A DNA stretch of 64,000 nt from Pontibacter sp. HSC-14F20 (GTDB lineage: Bacteria > Bacteroidota > Bacteroidia > Cytophagales > Hymenobacteraceae), in assembly GCF_019599265.1 (NCBI RefSeq), contig NZ_JAHZTC010000003.1, forward strand, positions 186,001-250,000. The letters are read 5' to 3'. Below are positions 43,850 to 54,161 of the stretch, in pieces. The notes below the pieces were generated by a model. The model was not told the origin of the DNA, searched no databases, and worked only from the letters and a program-made list of their open reading frames with translations. Position numbers and translations under genes: made by a program. Positions within the stretch are counted from its first letter, which is position 1; each line of letters begins with the position of its first letter.

Positions 43850-44911
43850 TTAAGGTCGCATTTCGTATACCTTGTCGTACCAGGTTTCAGCTACCTTCCG
43901 GACAACCGAAAAACCAGCTGCCGTAGCCGCTTTTTGCAGTTCGTGCTCGTGCCCGTCAATACCACGCTCTACCCGGTAAACATGCTCTGCCACCGTAGGT
44001 ATAACTCTGGTGGAACGCAGGCGTTGGTACTGCTCTTCGCTGATGCTGCTGCTGTCCTTCGCTTCTGCTACCACCAGCACACCATCCGTTTTTAGTACCT
44101 GGCGGCATTCGGTCAGCAGGTCCTGCAAAGTGTCTCCCATGTGGTTTGCGCTCTCGATCAGGGTGATCAGGTCGTATTGGTAGGCGTATACCTGCACATC
44201 GGTAGCCAGCTCGAAGTGTGCATTGGGAATGTGCTTTTCTTTGGCCAGCAGGTTAGCCCTTTCAACTGAGGAATTATACCTGTCGAAACCGAGGAATGTG
44301 GAGTTTGGAAAGACCCGTGCCATGACCAGCGTGGAGGCGCCGTGGCGGCCACTACCCAGGTCTGCTACCAGTATACCTGTTTCCAGTTTTGCAGCAAGCC
44401 CCTCTACGCCCGGTATCCAGCTGTGCAGAAGACTGGCCAGGTACTCCTCACTAAAGAATCTTCCGGATACATCTACAGGCAGCAGGTTTCTTTCTTTTGC
44501 ATGGTTGCCCGCCAAAAGCACCGGCATGTCGTGAGACCTGCCTTTCTGATCTCCGTTTCCTTTCATAAAGCGGTTTCCCACATAATAAGGGCTGGTTGGA
44601 TCCGTCATGGCGATGGCGTGGGCTTCAGGAAGGCAGAAAGTATCGGCTTCCGGCTCGTGCAGCAGGTAACCGTCTGCGGCCAGGCTATCTGCCCAATGCT
44701 TGACCAGTTTCACACTGGCTCCGGCGCTTCGGGCAATCTGGCCTACCGTCATGGGGCCTGCGTTGGCCATCACCCTGTAGAGTCCCAGTTGGCTGCCGAG
44801 GAATGACATTCTCACCCGCTCAGCAGCACTGAGGTCGTCCAGTACGTGGTGTGCAAAATCTGCTACCCTTTCTGGTCGGCCTCTTTTCCGTTGAATTGTA
44901 TTCTCTTTCAT
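43850..44911 (-). CDS. Class I SAM-dependent methyltransferase with winged-helix N-terminus
   Basis: 353 residues. N-terminal 100 residues are a winged helix (ERVRMSFLGSQLGLYRVMAN, GQIARSAGASVKLVKHW) as in Rv2258c-like methyltransferases. SAM motif I is VADLGSGRHGAST, with LGFDRYNSS as the acidic end of the second strand, and LITLIESANHMGD follows. The substrate, perhaps a small metabolite, is unknown. It lies directly downstream of an AraC-family regulator on the same strand, 90 bases apart, so regulation by that protein is plausible. Confidence 0.8.
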   Translation of the reverse strand: MKENTIQRKRGRPERVADFAHHVLDDLSAAERVRMSFLGSQLGLYRVMANAGPMTVGQIARSAGASVKLVKHWADSLAADGYLLHEPEADTFCLPEAHAIAMTDPTSPYYVGNRFMKGNGDQKGRSHDMPVLLAGNHAKERNLLPVDVSGRFFSEEYLASLLHSWIPGVEGLAAKLETGILVADLGSGRHGASTLVMARVFPNSTFLGFDRYNSSVERANLLAKEKHIPNAHFELATDVQVYAYQYDLITLIESANHMGDTLQDLLTECRQVLKTDGVLVVAEAKDSSSISEEQYQRLRSTRVIPTVAEHVYRVERGIDGHEHELQKAATAAGFSVVRKVAETWYDKVYEMRP

Positions 44912-45001
44912 TGCAGTAGTGTTTAGTGTGATGTTAATAATCTAAAATTAAAGCACTTACAGAAAGAAGTATTGTATATAATTCGGAATAATTTGTGCAA
45001 A

Positions 45002-45910
45002 CTAGAAGCTTTTCCTTATCTCAAGCGGTGTCTGTCCAGTCTTGCGCTTCATGAAGTGGCTGAAGTGCGATTGGTCTTCAAAATGCAGGGTATAAGCAAT
45101 CTCGGCCATGTTCATTTCTGTGTTACTAAGCAGCACACGGGCCTCCTGCAGCAGCCGGTTATGGATCATTTCGTGGGGAGGTTTGCCGGTGGTACTTTTC
45201 ACGACATCAGCCAGGTGCTTGGGTGTAATGTTGAGCATACTGGCATATTGCTGCACCTCATGCATTTCGCGGAAGTTCTCATCTACCAGGTGCTGGTAGG
45301 CGCTTGTCAGTTGCACGGCACGTGTCGCTTTCTCTTTGATGTAAACGGTATACCTGGCTTTGTAGCAATCGCGGATGAGCAGCAGCAGAATGTGAACGTA
45401 GTCGCGGAGAAGTTGCGTTTTTTCCCTGGAGTGGCCGCTGTATACCTCCAGAATGTTCTCAAAGGACCGCTGTACCAGGTTGCTTTCGTTGGCAGTGAGG
45501 TTGATGACGTGCTCGGCTTCCAAGTCGAAGAAAGGGAATTGCTCTGACAAGGCGCCCTGTACAACTGGTTCCAGAAAGGTAGTGGTGAACTCTATGCAGA
45601 AGCCCTTGCAACCATTTATATTAGGTGAGGCATACAGCACATTGGCCGGAACGATAACCAGATCATTTGGCATCAGCCAGCGGTGTTTGTCATCAAGCCG
45701 GATATCGTGCAGGCCGTCGAGCAGCAGGTAGATCAGGTTAAAATTTCTCCGCAAGGCTGGAATTCCCAGCTTTGAATCAACATTTTGGTGCCTCTCCTCC
45801 ATGCGTCCCGGCAGGAGCTGAAGGCCCGGATCATAGGGCCGTGTATCGTGGTTTATTTTTCTTTCAAAGGCAGCAATTGTTTCAAAGGTCAATATTTCAT
45901 TTCTGGGCAC
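45002..45910 (-). CDS. AraC family transcriptional regulator
   Basis: 302 residues: N-terminal cupin-like sensing domain (about 1-150) and a C-terminal double HTH with ASMLNITPKHLADVVKSTTG and MAEIAYTLHFEDQSHFSHFMKRKTG, cut as AYTLHFEDQSHFSHFMKRKT then GQTPLEIRKSF. It is a ligand-responsive regulator; the ligand is unknown. The methyltransferase gene just downstream is a candidate target or operon partner. Confidence 0.92.
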   Translation of the reverse strand: MPRNEILTFETIAAFERKINHDTRPYDPGLQLLPGRMEERHQNVDSKLGIPALRRNFNLIYLLLDGLHDIRLDDKHRWLMPNDLVIVPANVLYASPNINGCKGFCIEFTTTFLEPVVQGALSEQFPFFDLEAEHVINLTANESNLVQRSFENILEVYSGHSREKTQLLRDYVHILLLLIRDCYKARYTVYIKEKATRAVQLTSAYQHLVDENFREMHEVQQYASMLNITPKHLADVVKSTTGKPPHEMIHNRLLQEARVLLSNTEMNMAEIAYTLHFEDQSHFSHFMKRKTGQTPLEIRKSF

Positions 45911-46452
45911 AAATATCCTTTTTAATTCCTCTACATACCCTCCTCGTCTATTTCGCCCGTATTGCGATGGAAGCTTTCACTGCAAGAAGTGCTTTGCTTT
46001 CACTTGAGTTCATCACCCTCAAAATTTACAGGGTTTATCTACTAACTACAACACTTTTTCACTCGAAAAAGTATCAATTTTTAAGCATTTAATCAAAGTG
46101 CACAACCGCTTTTGGGTGAACCGTGCTTCAACACTGATGTAGGGTCTTAAGAAATAAGCAAACAAAAACTGTAGCTGTAGTGGATCAAACTGAATTGCAT
46201 CAGAATATGGCAAAAGTGTGCTAGCCTAAGGCGTCTGATTTACCAGAATCGAGTGCTAGATCAAAAAACTGGCCACTAGCCTTACTAAATATAAATAACC
46301 AAGACTGGCGGAAAATCTGAGTGAGCTGTCTGTTTGAGAGATGTGATTGAAAATGATGCCGCACCTGAGAGAATGATTACGAAAGTAGCAATGCGCCGAA
46401 CCGGCTCCGAAATGCACCTTGTTGGACTCCAGTAAAATTTGTCGGGTTATAT
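45911..46452. other. 540-bp spacer without recognised features
   Basis: Upstream of the araC-like gene and downstream of recQ. No convincing ORF, RNA or repeat was found. Confidence 0.6.
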
Positions 46453-48366
46453 TTATTGTGTTGCCAGGTATAGCTTGCCGCTCTCGGCATATTTCACGAT
46501 GTCGGTGTCTACCAGTTCGCGCAGCAACTCTGTCACAGTCTCGGCATATTTGGCTTCGAACTGCTGCACGAGTTCGTTTGGTAGCAGGTTTTTGGTCTGC
46601 ACAGCCCGAAGCAGTTGCTGTCGCAAGTCCTGTTGCTCCTGCCCCGCCCGCTCCTTTTTGCGCTGCGCCAGGCAGTAGTCGCAGATGCGGCAGCTTTTGT
46701 CACTAACTTCGGCAAAGTACTCTAGTAGCAACTGCGTGCGGCAACGATCGGTTGTTTCGACATAATGCGCCATTTCCCTGGCCTGTTTCATGGCACGGTC
46801 GCGCAATTGCGCCAGTTTTTTGTGGTTGAGTGGCAGATTGGCAGCATCCAGTCGTGGAGAAGTGAAGACCAGTTGCGGGGCGTCATGCTGCGGTTCATAC
46901 ACCAGCACCTGCAGTTTGTGCAGGTACTCGAGCTTGCGGCGCACTTCCTGTTCCGGCTTCTTAAGCTGCTCGGCCAGTTTCCGTTCCGATATCTTAACAA
47001 AACCTGTAAAGGCCTCGCCACCATACATGCGCAAAATCAGACGCAACAAGGCATCGTGCTCCGCATTGGCCACTTGAAACTCATAAAGCGCCATATTATC
47101 AAGTAACAGGTATAGCCGCGAAGGACTGTAATAGGCTTCGTTGAGCTGCACGTAGCCCTCCCCTTCCAGGCGTTTGATGGCGTGGTGGGTTTCGAGTGCA
47201 GACAGCTTGTAATTCTTGCAAAATGCAGCCAGGTCGAAATCGAAGCTGCTCATGAAGCCGCTGCCCACCGCAATCTGGTAGTAATTAGCCAGGCACTGGT
47301 ATACCCGCCGGATCAGCTCAAGCGGTGGATGTGCCTCCTTTACTTTCTGCAGCAGGTCTTTGGTGTCGCTGGGGCCATAAAGCAAAGTGGTGTAAGCATA
47401 CTTCTCATCACGACCAGCACGGCCTGCCTCCTGGTAGTAAGCTTCCAGACTCTCGGGCAGATCAAGGTGCACGACCAGGCGTACATCCGGTTTATCGATG
47501 CCCATCCCGAAGGCGTTTGTTGCCACGATCACCCGTACTTTGTCTTCGATCCAGGCCTGCTGTGTTTTGTTGCGTTCTTCAAATTTAAGACCTGCATGAT
47601 ATGCCGCTGAAGGTATACGCCGGCTCTGCAGGAAACGGGCTATCTCAACGGTTTGCCGGCGACTGCGCACATACACAATGGATTGCCCCGGCATACGGTT
47701 CAGGATCTCGAGCAGACGGCCCACTTTGTCTTCTGTATAGAGGCAGGAGTAAGAAAGATTGGCCCGGGCAAAGCTCTTGACAAACACGTTCTGCTTTTTG
47801 AAAGCCAGCTTCTCCTGTATATCAACGCGCACCTGCTCTGTTGCGGTAGCCGTAAGGGCCAGCACAGGTATAGCGGGCAGTGTTTCGCGTAGGGCGGCCA
47901 ACTCCAGGTATGGCGGACGAAAATCGTAGCCCCATTGTGAGATACAGTGTGCCTCGTCCACGGCCAGCAAACTCACTTTCATCCGCTTCACCCGCTCCTG
48001 AAACAACTCAGTCTGCAGTCGCTCCGGCGACATGTATAAGAACTTCACGTTGCCATACACGCAGTTGTCCATTGCAATGTCGATCTCACGGCGGTTCATA
48101 CCTGAGAAAATGGCTACGGCAGGAATACCACGCTTTTTGAGCTGCTCCACCTGGTCCTTCATTAACGCGATAAGCGGTGTGATCACGAGGCAAATCCCCT
48201 CCACAGCCATGGCCGGTACCTGAAAGCAAATCGACTTGCCCCCACCCGTTGGCAACAGCGCCAGCGTGTCTTGCCCTGCCAGCACAGATTGGATAATATC
48301 CTCCTGCAATGGCCTGAACTGGTCATAGCCCCAATAGGTGCGCAATATGTGGTGGATGTCGTGCAA
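46453..48366 (-). CDS. recQ: ATP-dependent DNA helicase RecQ
   Basis: 637 residues, normal for RecQ. Q-motif region YWGYDQFRPLQEDII, Walker A LLPTGGGKSICFQ, DEAH in AVDEAHCISQWG, motif V GRAGRDEKYA, a C-terminal zinc site around CRTQLLLEYF...CRICDYC, and a helical/HRDC-like tail. It unwinds recombination and replication intermediates. Expressed alone from this locus. Confidence 0.95.
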   Translation of the reverse strand: MHDIHHILRTYWGYDQFRPLQEDIIQSVLAGQDTLALLPTGGGKSICFQVPAMAVEGICLVITPLIALMKDQVEQLKKRGIPAVAIFSGMNRREIDIAMDNCVYGNVKFLYMSPERLQTELFQERVKRMKVSLLAVDEAHCISQWGYDFRPPYLELAALRETLPAIPVLALTATATEQVRVDIQEKLAFKKQNVFVKSFARANLSYSCLYTEDKVGRLLEILNRMPGQSIVYVRSRRQTVEIARFLQSRRIPSAAYHAGLKFEERNKTQQAWIEDKVRVIVATNAFGMGIDKPDVRLVVHLDLPESLEAYYQEAGRAGRDEKYAYTTLLYGPSDTKDLLQKVKEAHPPLELIRRVYQCLANYYQIAVGSGFMSSFDFDLAAFCKNYKLSALETHHAIKRLEGEGYVQLNEAYYSPSRLYLLLDNMALYEFQVANAEHDALLRLILRMYGGEAFTGFVKISERKLAEQLKKPEQEVRRKLEYLHKLQVLVYEPQHDAPQLVFTSPRLDAANLPLNHKKLAQLRDRAMKQAREMAHYVETTDRCRTQLLLEYFAEVSDKSCRICDYCLAQRKKERAGQEQQDLRQQLLRAVQTKNLLPNELVQQFEAKYAETVTELLRELVDTDIVKYAESGKLYLATQ

Positions 48367-48441
48367 GGGTGCGTGCTTTACAAAGGCGAAGATAAGGTAT
48401 ATCAGCTAAACTTCCGGGCAGTCAGGACTGAGAAAAAGTAA

Positions 48442-48493
48442 GCCGAAAGGTATAGCCGAAAGGTATAGCCGAAAGGTATAGCCGAAAGGTATA
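48442..48493. repeat. Four perfect tandem 13-mers
   Basis: Unit GCCGAAAGGTATA repeated without change at 48442, 48455, 48468 and 48481. Each contains the AGGTATA heptamer. It sits between recQ and the terminator of the next gene, outside any ORF. Confidence 0.9.
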
Positions 48494-48494
48494 C

Positions 48495-48528
48495 AAAAAA
48501 AGCCTGCCTCTTAGGAGGCAGGCTTTTA
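48495..48528. terminator. Intrinsic terminator
   Basis: Stem AGCCTGCCTC/GAGGCAGGCT (48501-48510 and 48515-48524), loop TTAG, flanked by an A-run and a T-run; on the minus strand it ends the gene at 48549. Confidence 0.9.
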
Positions 48529-48548
48529 CTATATAAGTTGTAGTCGTA

Positions 48549-49331
48549 TTAAGCAGCAGCAGACTGACCATCTTCACGGTCCTCGATCACTTTCTTCAGC
48601 TTCTCGATCGCCTGCGCGGCACGCTCTTCGTCAAAACGGTTGATGTTAAGCAGCATCTTGGTCTTTTCCTGGCGTGTGATTACCGGGTTGTTCAGCAGAC
48701 GGATGATCTCCTCTTTCTGCTTGGCAGAAGCGTAACGCACGCCAGTTACCTGCTCATCCACCGGCGCTTTCTCGGCTACTGGTGTGGCAGAGGCCGCTTT
48801 CATGGTTGCCTTCTTCTCAGTTGGCACAGCTGGCTTCGCTGACGATTCGTTGCCTCCGTAGTCCATCTCCTCTACCGGAGTTGGCTCGTATCCAGCCGCC
48901 CGGATAATCCAGGCCAGAATGTTACGATAGGCCTTACCAATAGCACGGGTCTGCGCCATCGAAGCAATCGCAAATTCTTGATAGTACTTCTTGCCCTGCT
49001 CCTTGTTAGAGCAGATCGCAAAGCCGGCACCCACCACCTGCTGACTGCGCAGGTCAAGCAGGTTCACCTTCGCCTGGTACTTGATCTCGTCGTCGGTGCT
49101 GATGTTCACGACATGCTCCACCACCGGCAAGATACCCAGACGGGAACCGGCATACTGCCAGCCTTCCACGTTCACGTACTCTTTACCTTGTATATTTTGA
49201 TATAACCTATTCTCTTTTATAAACTTAGCCAGGTCAACAGCTAAGTGAAGCGTCTCATCAGATTTGGCTATGTCATAGCTTTCCACCTTCGGCTTCTTCT
49301 CCACTTTTGTCTCTTTATTTACTTGACTCAT
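48549..49331 (-). CDS. Hypothetical protein, phage/single-strand-annealing-like helical family
   Basis: 260 residues. The core EGWQYAGSRLGILPVVEHV, YQEFAIASMAQTRAIGKAYR and AAGYEPTPVEEMDYG is a conserved block I associate with phage and chromosomal proteins of unknown function, sometimes near recombination genes. A long low-complexity linker (KPAVPTEKKATMKAASATP) follows, then a charged helix bundle. The neighbour recQ is on the same strand but transcriptionally separate. No function assigned. Confidence 0.6.
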   Translation of the reverse strand: MSQVNKETKVEKKPKVESYDIAKSDETLHLAVDLAKFIKENRLYQNIQGKEYVNVEGWQYAGSRLGILPVVEHVVNISTDDEIKYQAKVNLLDLRSQQVVGAGFAICSNKEQGKKYYQEFAIASMAQTRAIGKAYRNILAWIIRAAGYEPTPVEEMDYGGNESSAKPAVPTEKKATMKAASATPVAEKAPVDEQVTGVRYASAKQKEEIIRLLNNPVITRQEKTKMLLNINRFDEERAAQAIEKLKKVIEDREDGQSAAA

Positions 49332-49660
49332 ATCTAGTTAGTTTTCATGTTTTAGTACATATATCAAACATACCTGCTCCTGAAATGGTGCAAAAAATAA
49401 CAAAAAATATTCATTATAAATAACTGATTGTCAATCATTTATAAATTATTTTCAGAGAGATATATTTCCCCTTTCATTCGCCTCTCATTTAGCACAAGAA
49501 AGCAAAGGGGGGATATATTCTACGTGAAAATTACAATTGAGGTATAAGCGCAAAATAAATGCAGATAGCAGGGAAAAGACGCAAGGAAAACTCCGCCGGG
49601 AAGGGCCCGGTATAGCCTCGGAAAGAAAGGTAAAGGAAAAGGTATAGGTATAGGTATAGC
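49332..49660. other. AT-rich spacer with a triple GGTATA run
   Basis: No gene. At 49641-49658 the string GGTATA is repeated three times in a row, preceded by a purine-rich stretch and followed two bases later by the LolD-like stop. The remainder shows nothing. Confidence 0.6.
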
Positions 49661-50326
49661 TTACGCCTGTACCTCCTGCACGATCAAGCCGTCTTTCATG
49701 ACGAGTTTGCGGTCGGCCATGGTGGCCAGCTGTTCGTTATGAGTAACGATCACAAAGGTCTGGTTGAACTCGTCGCGCAGCTTGAAGAAAATTTCGTGCA
49801 GTTCGTGCGCATTTTGTGAGTCGAGATTGCCGCTGGGCTCATCAGCGAAAATAATACGCGGCGAGTTGATCAGCGCGCGCGCCACGGCCGTGCGCTGCTG
49901 CTCACCACCTGACATCTCAGAGGGCTTGTGATGCATGCGGTGACCCAGGTTGAGCATGCTCAGCAGTTCGGCGGCACGCTCAGTTACTTCCATCTCCGGG
50001 CGACCGGCCAGGAAGCCGGGAAGACAGGCGTTTTCCAGGGCCGTGAACTCAGGCAGCAGGTTGTGAAACTGAAAGATAAAGCCAATGTGCCGGTTACGGA
50101 AACGCGCTAGTTCAGACGCATTAAGGCGTGAAATGTTCTTATCGTCAAACATTACGTCACCCGTGTCGGCAGAGTCGAGCGTACCCAGAATGTGCAGCAG
50201 TGTGCTTTTGCCAGCGCCCGAAGCACCTACAATAGAAACAACTTCGCCGGCATGAATGGTCAGGTCTATACCTTTGAGCACTTCCAATGAACCGTATTTC
50301 TTGTGAACGTTAACGACTTGCAGCAC
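49661..50326 (-). CDS. lolD: LolD/MacB-like ABC transporter ATP-binding protein
   Basis: 221 residues, standard length. Walker [11 protein letters not shown]-loop [18 protein letters not shown], signature [10 protein letters not shown], Walker [13 protein letters not shown], His-switch THNEQLA. The [15 protein letters not shown] segment is typical of the lipoprotein-release/MacB group. No membrane partner lies next to it here; the transported molecule, probably lipoprotein, is inferred. Confidence 0.85.
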   Translation of the reverse strand: MLQVVNVHKKYGSLEVLKGIDLTIHAGEVVSIVGASGAGKSTLLHILGTLDSADTGDVMFDDKNISRLNASELARFRNRHIGFIFQFHNLLPEFTALENACLPGFLAGRPEMEVTERAAELLSMLNLGHRMHHKPSEMSGGEQQRTAVARALINSPRIIFADEPSGNLDSQNAHELHEIFFKLRDEFNQTFVIVTHNEQLATMADRKLVMKDGLIVQEVQA

Positions 50327-50493
50327 GATCTGGCGATAATGTTTGACAATGGATTATCTGCCAAAGCTACAAAACAAAAGGTATAAGTGAGGTACCTGCC
50401 GTCCAAAATTTAGAAGTCACCTTAGCTCCAGACCCAACTATCGGGAGCAAAGTTAGCTTCTGTTTTGACAAAAATGCCTGATGTCAGGTGTAC

Positions 50494-51198
50494 CTAGTTG
50501 CAGTACTCGATTTTCACATCAGGGGTGTCATCTCCCATATTGTTTTCACTCGGGAAAATAACCAATATTCCATTCCCATAATCCCATGTGTGTAAGGTAT
50601 ACCCGGAAGACTCTGCCAGGTATACGGCAGGCTCCCACTCCTCAGAATTGTCTCTTTTTATGTAAATCTTTTGAATCTGGCTGTTGGCCGGAAGGTTTGA
50701 GTAGAAATTATAAATATCGATCTCCATGATCCAGGAATAGTCCCAGATAAGATCTTTGAAGATGAATTCTTTTGGATCAGAGCAAACGGGTACTTCTGTC
50801 GGAACAATAATTGTAACTGTCACTGTATCTTTAGCAGTCAGTTTATCCGCATCGGTCACAGTCAGCTCAAAATCATAATTGCCAGGCATGGTAAGTTCAC
50901 TTGCATACGCCTTGACATCAGAAAAATGTTGTTGCTTGATATTGACAGCGGAAGGCCCTGCCATTAATCTCCACTGATAGGAGACAATATTTGAATCCGG
51001 ATCTGTGCTGGCACCGCCGTTTAAAACATACTCTTTATAAGGACGATACATGGTCGTATCATTGCCGGCGTGGGCAATCGGGGCAATGGGTGTGGTTGGA
51101 ATGTCAGGGGTAACAGCATCTTCTTCTTTGTTACAGGCGATGCATATCAGGAGGAGTGTAAATATTACGCTTTTGGAGGTATAAAGGTACCTTTTCAT
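50494..51198 (-). CDS. PKD-domain lipoprotein
   Basis: 234 residues with signal ending LICIACNKEE (lipobox Cys). A PKD-like beta sandwich spans AHAGNDTTMYRPYKEYVLNG, SYQWRLMAG, FELTVTDADKLTA. A C-terminal domain with PVCSDPKEFIFKDLIWDYSW is unrecognised. PKD modules mediate surface carbohydrate or protein contacts. Single gene. Confidence 0.75.
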   Translation of the reverse strand: MKRYLYTSKSVIFTLLLICIACNKEEDAVTPDIPTTPIAPIAHAGNDTTMYRPYKEYVLNGGASTDPDSNIVSYQWRLMAGPSAVNIKQQHFSDVKAYASELTMPGNYDFELTVTDADKLTAKDTVTVTIIVPTEVPVCSDPKEFIFKDLIWDYSWIMEIDIYNFYSNLPANSQIQKIYIKRDNSEEWEPAVYLAESSGYTLHTWDYGNGILVIFPSENNMGDDTPDVKIEYCN

Positions 51199-51605
51199 GT
51201 GCCCTATTATTGAAACTATTTTTTATCATATATCATCCATTTTCAAATACAAATCATTGATTATAAGAATTGTAACCCGTAAGCAATTGTCGATATAAAT
51301 TGTACGGCAACTACGTTGAGTTATAAGACCGGGCATCTGGTTTATTTGGTAAAACCACAGCAGTCTCAGGTAAAGTCACCAAAACTTATACCTAATAAAT
51401 AAGGCCTGGAATCTGGTTTTATTAGCTGCGGAAGGACGCACCGCACCATTCACTTTTATACATTATCTGACAGCACCGGATCTATTTGCGACGGCTCCAG
51501 AACAAACGCTGGAAACAGCAAAAACCTTCTTAAAATCAAACCCGGCCCGCAGCACCTGACTGAAGACCTAACCTTCCGGCTCTGTGTTTTCTCCTTTCTG
51601 CGGCA
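51199..51605. other. Spacer without recognised features
   Basis: About 400 bases between the PKD lipoprotein start and the AI-2E transporter stop; no convincing ORF, RNA or repeat was found. Confidence 0.5.
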
Positions 51606-52652
51606 TTACGTCTTCACTACTTTTTTGCGCTCCAGCACGTCTTTTACATACAATTCGTTAATTACCACAATCAGCACAGCCAGTATGGGCGCGGCCATTA
51701 ACAAACCCAAACCGCCCAGAAGTATACCTAAGAGCACCTGAAAAAAGAGCAGCAGAGCAGGTGGCAGGTCGACTGTTTTCTGAAAAATAATCGGGGTGAT
51801 GACGTAAGACTCCACCATCTGAATGCCCCCGTACACGACAATGACAAGCAGCGCCATATCGGGACTTTCCGTGAGCCCGACCAACACGGCAGGTATACCG
51901 GCCAGCCAGGGTCCGATGTTAGGTATAAAGGCCAGGAAAAAAGAGATCAGACCCAATGCAAAAGCCAAAGGCAAGCCGATAATGGTATACGCAATGGCCG
52001 TGCTGACACCGATGATCGCCATGGCAGACAACATACCCAATAGCCACATTTTCAGGGTCTGGTAGCAGGTATGCAGCACTTCCAGTATGCGGGTGCGGCT
52101 GCGTTCTGGAAAGAGCTCTACAAATCCGTGGGTATAGAGCGACGGATTTGCCGCAAAAAAGAGGGCCGTGATCACGACAATGAAAAAATCTGCCAGTATG
52201 CTAAGCGTGGAAGAAAAAGCACCCGTAATGCGCTTGAGTAGCTCCTTCTGCTCCGGCATCATCCGGTTATAGTCATCGGGTAGCTGCTCCACCAGGCGGC
52301 GGCCCCAGTTGTACTGCCCCAGCCATTCCTGCAAACTGCTAAATGCCTGCGGAATCGTTTCGCGCATTTGGTCTGCCTGATCATAAATCGTGGGCGCTAC
52401 AAACCAAAAGGCTCCTATCAACAATCCAAAAACCAACAGCGTTACCAGCAATAAACCCAGCCAGCGCTTCACGCCTATATGTCGCACTAACCAGTCGGTG
52501 AGTCCACAAAGCAGCACAGCCAGCAGAATACCGGCAAAAACCAACAGGAAAAAGTAGGCTGCCTCGGCCAGCAGATAAAACCCGGCGGCAATCAACATTA
52601 CGATGAAAGCGGCCAGCGCCACACGTTTGGCAAATGTAAATTCTGGTTGCAT
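51606..52652 (-). CDS. AI-2E family transporter
   Basis: 348 residues with eight hydrophobic helices and the signature arrangement of this family (FFLVFAGILLAVLLCGLTDW near the N-terminus, FIPNIGPWLAGIPAVLVGL, GGLGLLMAAPILAVLIVV at the end). Members export the AI-2 precursor (TqsA) or exchange ions in many bacteria; transport of a signal here is not shown. Confidence 0.85.
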   Translation of the reverse strand: MQPEFTFAKRVALAAFIVMLIAAGFYLLAEAAYFFLLVFAGILLAVLLCGLTDWLVRHIGVKRWLGLLLVTLLVFGLLIGAFWFVAPTIYDQADQMRETIPQAFSSLQEWLGQYNWGRRLVEQLPDDYNRMMPEQKELLKRITGAFSSTLSILADFFIVVITALFFAANPSLYTHGFVELFPERSRTRILEVLHTCYQTLKMWLLGMLSAMAIIGVSTAIAYTIIGLPLAFALGLISFFLAFIPNIGPWLAGIPAVLVGLTESPDMALLVIVVYGGIQMVESYVITPIIFQKTVDLPPALLLFFQVLLGILLGGLGLLMAAPILAVLIVVINELYVKDVLERKKVVKT

Positions 52653-52722
52653 AGTCCGCTTTTTCTAAATTCAGTTAAGTTTCAGCAATTGCGTATACTT
52701 ACTACAAACTATCTTTTACAGT

Positions 52723-52730
52723 TACTTTTG
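52723..52730 (+). promoter_or_regulatory. -7 box upstream of sucC
   Basis: TACTTTTG fits TAnnTTTG of Bacteroidetes, about 155 bases before the ATG, leaving a long leader. Confidence 0.45.
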
Positions 52731-52884
52731 CGGCACACAGCGGAGAGACTGCCTGATCTGGCGGGAGGTTACGCCCGCTACAGGCAACATGCCCCTGGTG
52801 GCGAATCACCAATATTTTAAAAACCTATTACTTGAATTTAAGCCGATAAAGGCTTACTTTCGTGCGTCCAATAAAACTGAAAGC

Positions 52885-54087
52885 ATGAACATACACGAAT
52901 ATCAGGCTAAAGAGATTCTAAAAAGCTACGGCGTTCGCATACAGGAAGGCATCGTGGCAGAAACGCCAGACCAGGCTGTGAAAGCGGCTATGAAACTGAC
53001 CGAAGAAACCGGTACAGGCTGGCACGTGATCAAAGCGCAAATTCATGCGGGTGGCCGTGGTAAAGGCGGTGGCGTGAAACTGGCTAAAAACCTGGATCAG
53101 GTAAAGCAGATCGCCAACGACATCCTGGGCATGACACTGGTAACGCACCAGACTGGTCCTGAAGGCAAACTGGTACAGAAAGTACTGGTAGCGCAGGACG
53201 TTTACTATCCTGGCGAATCTGATCCGAAGGAGTACTACCTGAGCATCCTGTTGGACCGCGCCAAAGGCCGCAACGTGATCATGGCATCTACTGAAGGTGG
53301 TATGGACATCGAGGAAGTAGCTGAGAGAACTCCTGAGAAGATCATCAAAGAGTGGATTGACCCGGCTGTAGGGCTGCGTCCTTTCCAGGCCAACAAAATT
53401 GCCTTTGCATTTGGTCTGCAGGGTGAGGCTTTCAAGGAAATGGTGAAATTCATCATCAACCTTTACAAGGCTTATGTTGAAACCGACTCTTCTATGTTCG
53501 AGATCAACCCGGTTTTAAAGACTTCTGACAACAAAATTCTGGCAGTAGACGCCAAAGTGGATCTGGACGACAACGCCCTGTTCCGCCACAAAAACCTGGC
53601 TGCCCTGCGCGATACTTCGGAAGAAGATCCGTTGGAAGTAGAGGCAAGCGAGTCTAACCTGAACTACGTGAAGCTGGACGGCAACGTAGGCTGTATGGTA
53701 AACGGTGCCGGTCTTGCCATGGCTACCATGGACATCATCAAGCTTTCTGGCGGCGAGCCTGCTAACTTCCTGGACGTAGGGGGTGGGGCAAACGCACAGA
53801 CCGTAGAAGCTGGTTTCCGCATCATCCTGAAAGACCCGAACGTGAAGGCGATCCTGATCAACATCTTCGGCGGTATCGTACGTTGCGACCGTGTTGCTAA
53901 TGGTGTAGTGGAGGCTTACAAGAACATCGGTGACATCAACGTGCCGATCATCGTTCGTCTGCAGGGAACAAACGCCGAGGAAGGCGCCCGCATCATCGAC
54001 GAGTCTGGCCTAAAGGTATACTCTGCTGTAGCGCTGAAAGAAGCTGCTGAGAAAGTGAAGCAGGTATTAGCTGAAGTAGGAGCTTAA
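52885..54087 (+). CDS. sucC: Succinyl-CoA synthetase beta subunit
   Basis: 400 residues from the ATG at 52885 ([16 protein letters not shown]), the universal N-terminus. ATP-grasp segment with [11 protein letters not shown]-terminal CoA-ligase-like part with VGGGANAQT, and the [11 protein letters not shown] motif. With SucD, elsewhere, it forms succinyl-CoA ligase of the TCA cycle. The upstream 32 codons of the longest ORF are spacer. Confidence 0.96.
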   Translation: MNIHEYQAKEILKSYGVRIQEGIVAETPDQAVKAAMKLTEETGTGWHVIKAQIHAGGRGKGGGVKLAKNLDQVKQIANDILGMTLVTHQTGPEGKLVQKVLVAQDVYYPGESDPKEYYLSILLDRAKGRNVIMASTEGGMDIEEVAERTPEKIIKEWIDPAVGLRPFQANKIAFAFGLQGEAFKEMVKFIINLYKAYVETDSSMFEINPVLKTSDNKILAVDAKVDLDDNALFRHKNLAALRDTSEEDPLEVEASESNLNYVKLDGNVGCMVNGAGLAMATMDIIKLSGGEPANFLDVGGGANAQTVEAGFRIILKDPNVKAILINIFGGIVRCDRVANGVVEAYKNIGDINVPIIVRLQGTNAEEGARIIDESGLKVYSAVALKEAAEKVKQVLAEVGA

Positions 54088-54109
54088 TTCCAGCACATAT
54101 CATATAATC

Positions 54110-54141
54110 AAAAGGGGCTGCCAGTGATGGCAGCCCCTTTT
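54110..54141. terminator. Bidirectional terminator
   Basis: Stem AAAAGGGGCTGCCA/TGGCAGCCCCTTTT with loop GTGA, between convergent sucC and ohr. Confidence 0.9.
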
Positions 54142-54161
54142 GATTTATACTTGTTGCAGGT

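Noticed and set aside
48442-48493. Small CRISPR or coding microsatellite
   Set aside because: Units are contiguous 13-mers without spacers and outside any gene.
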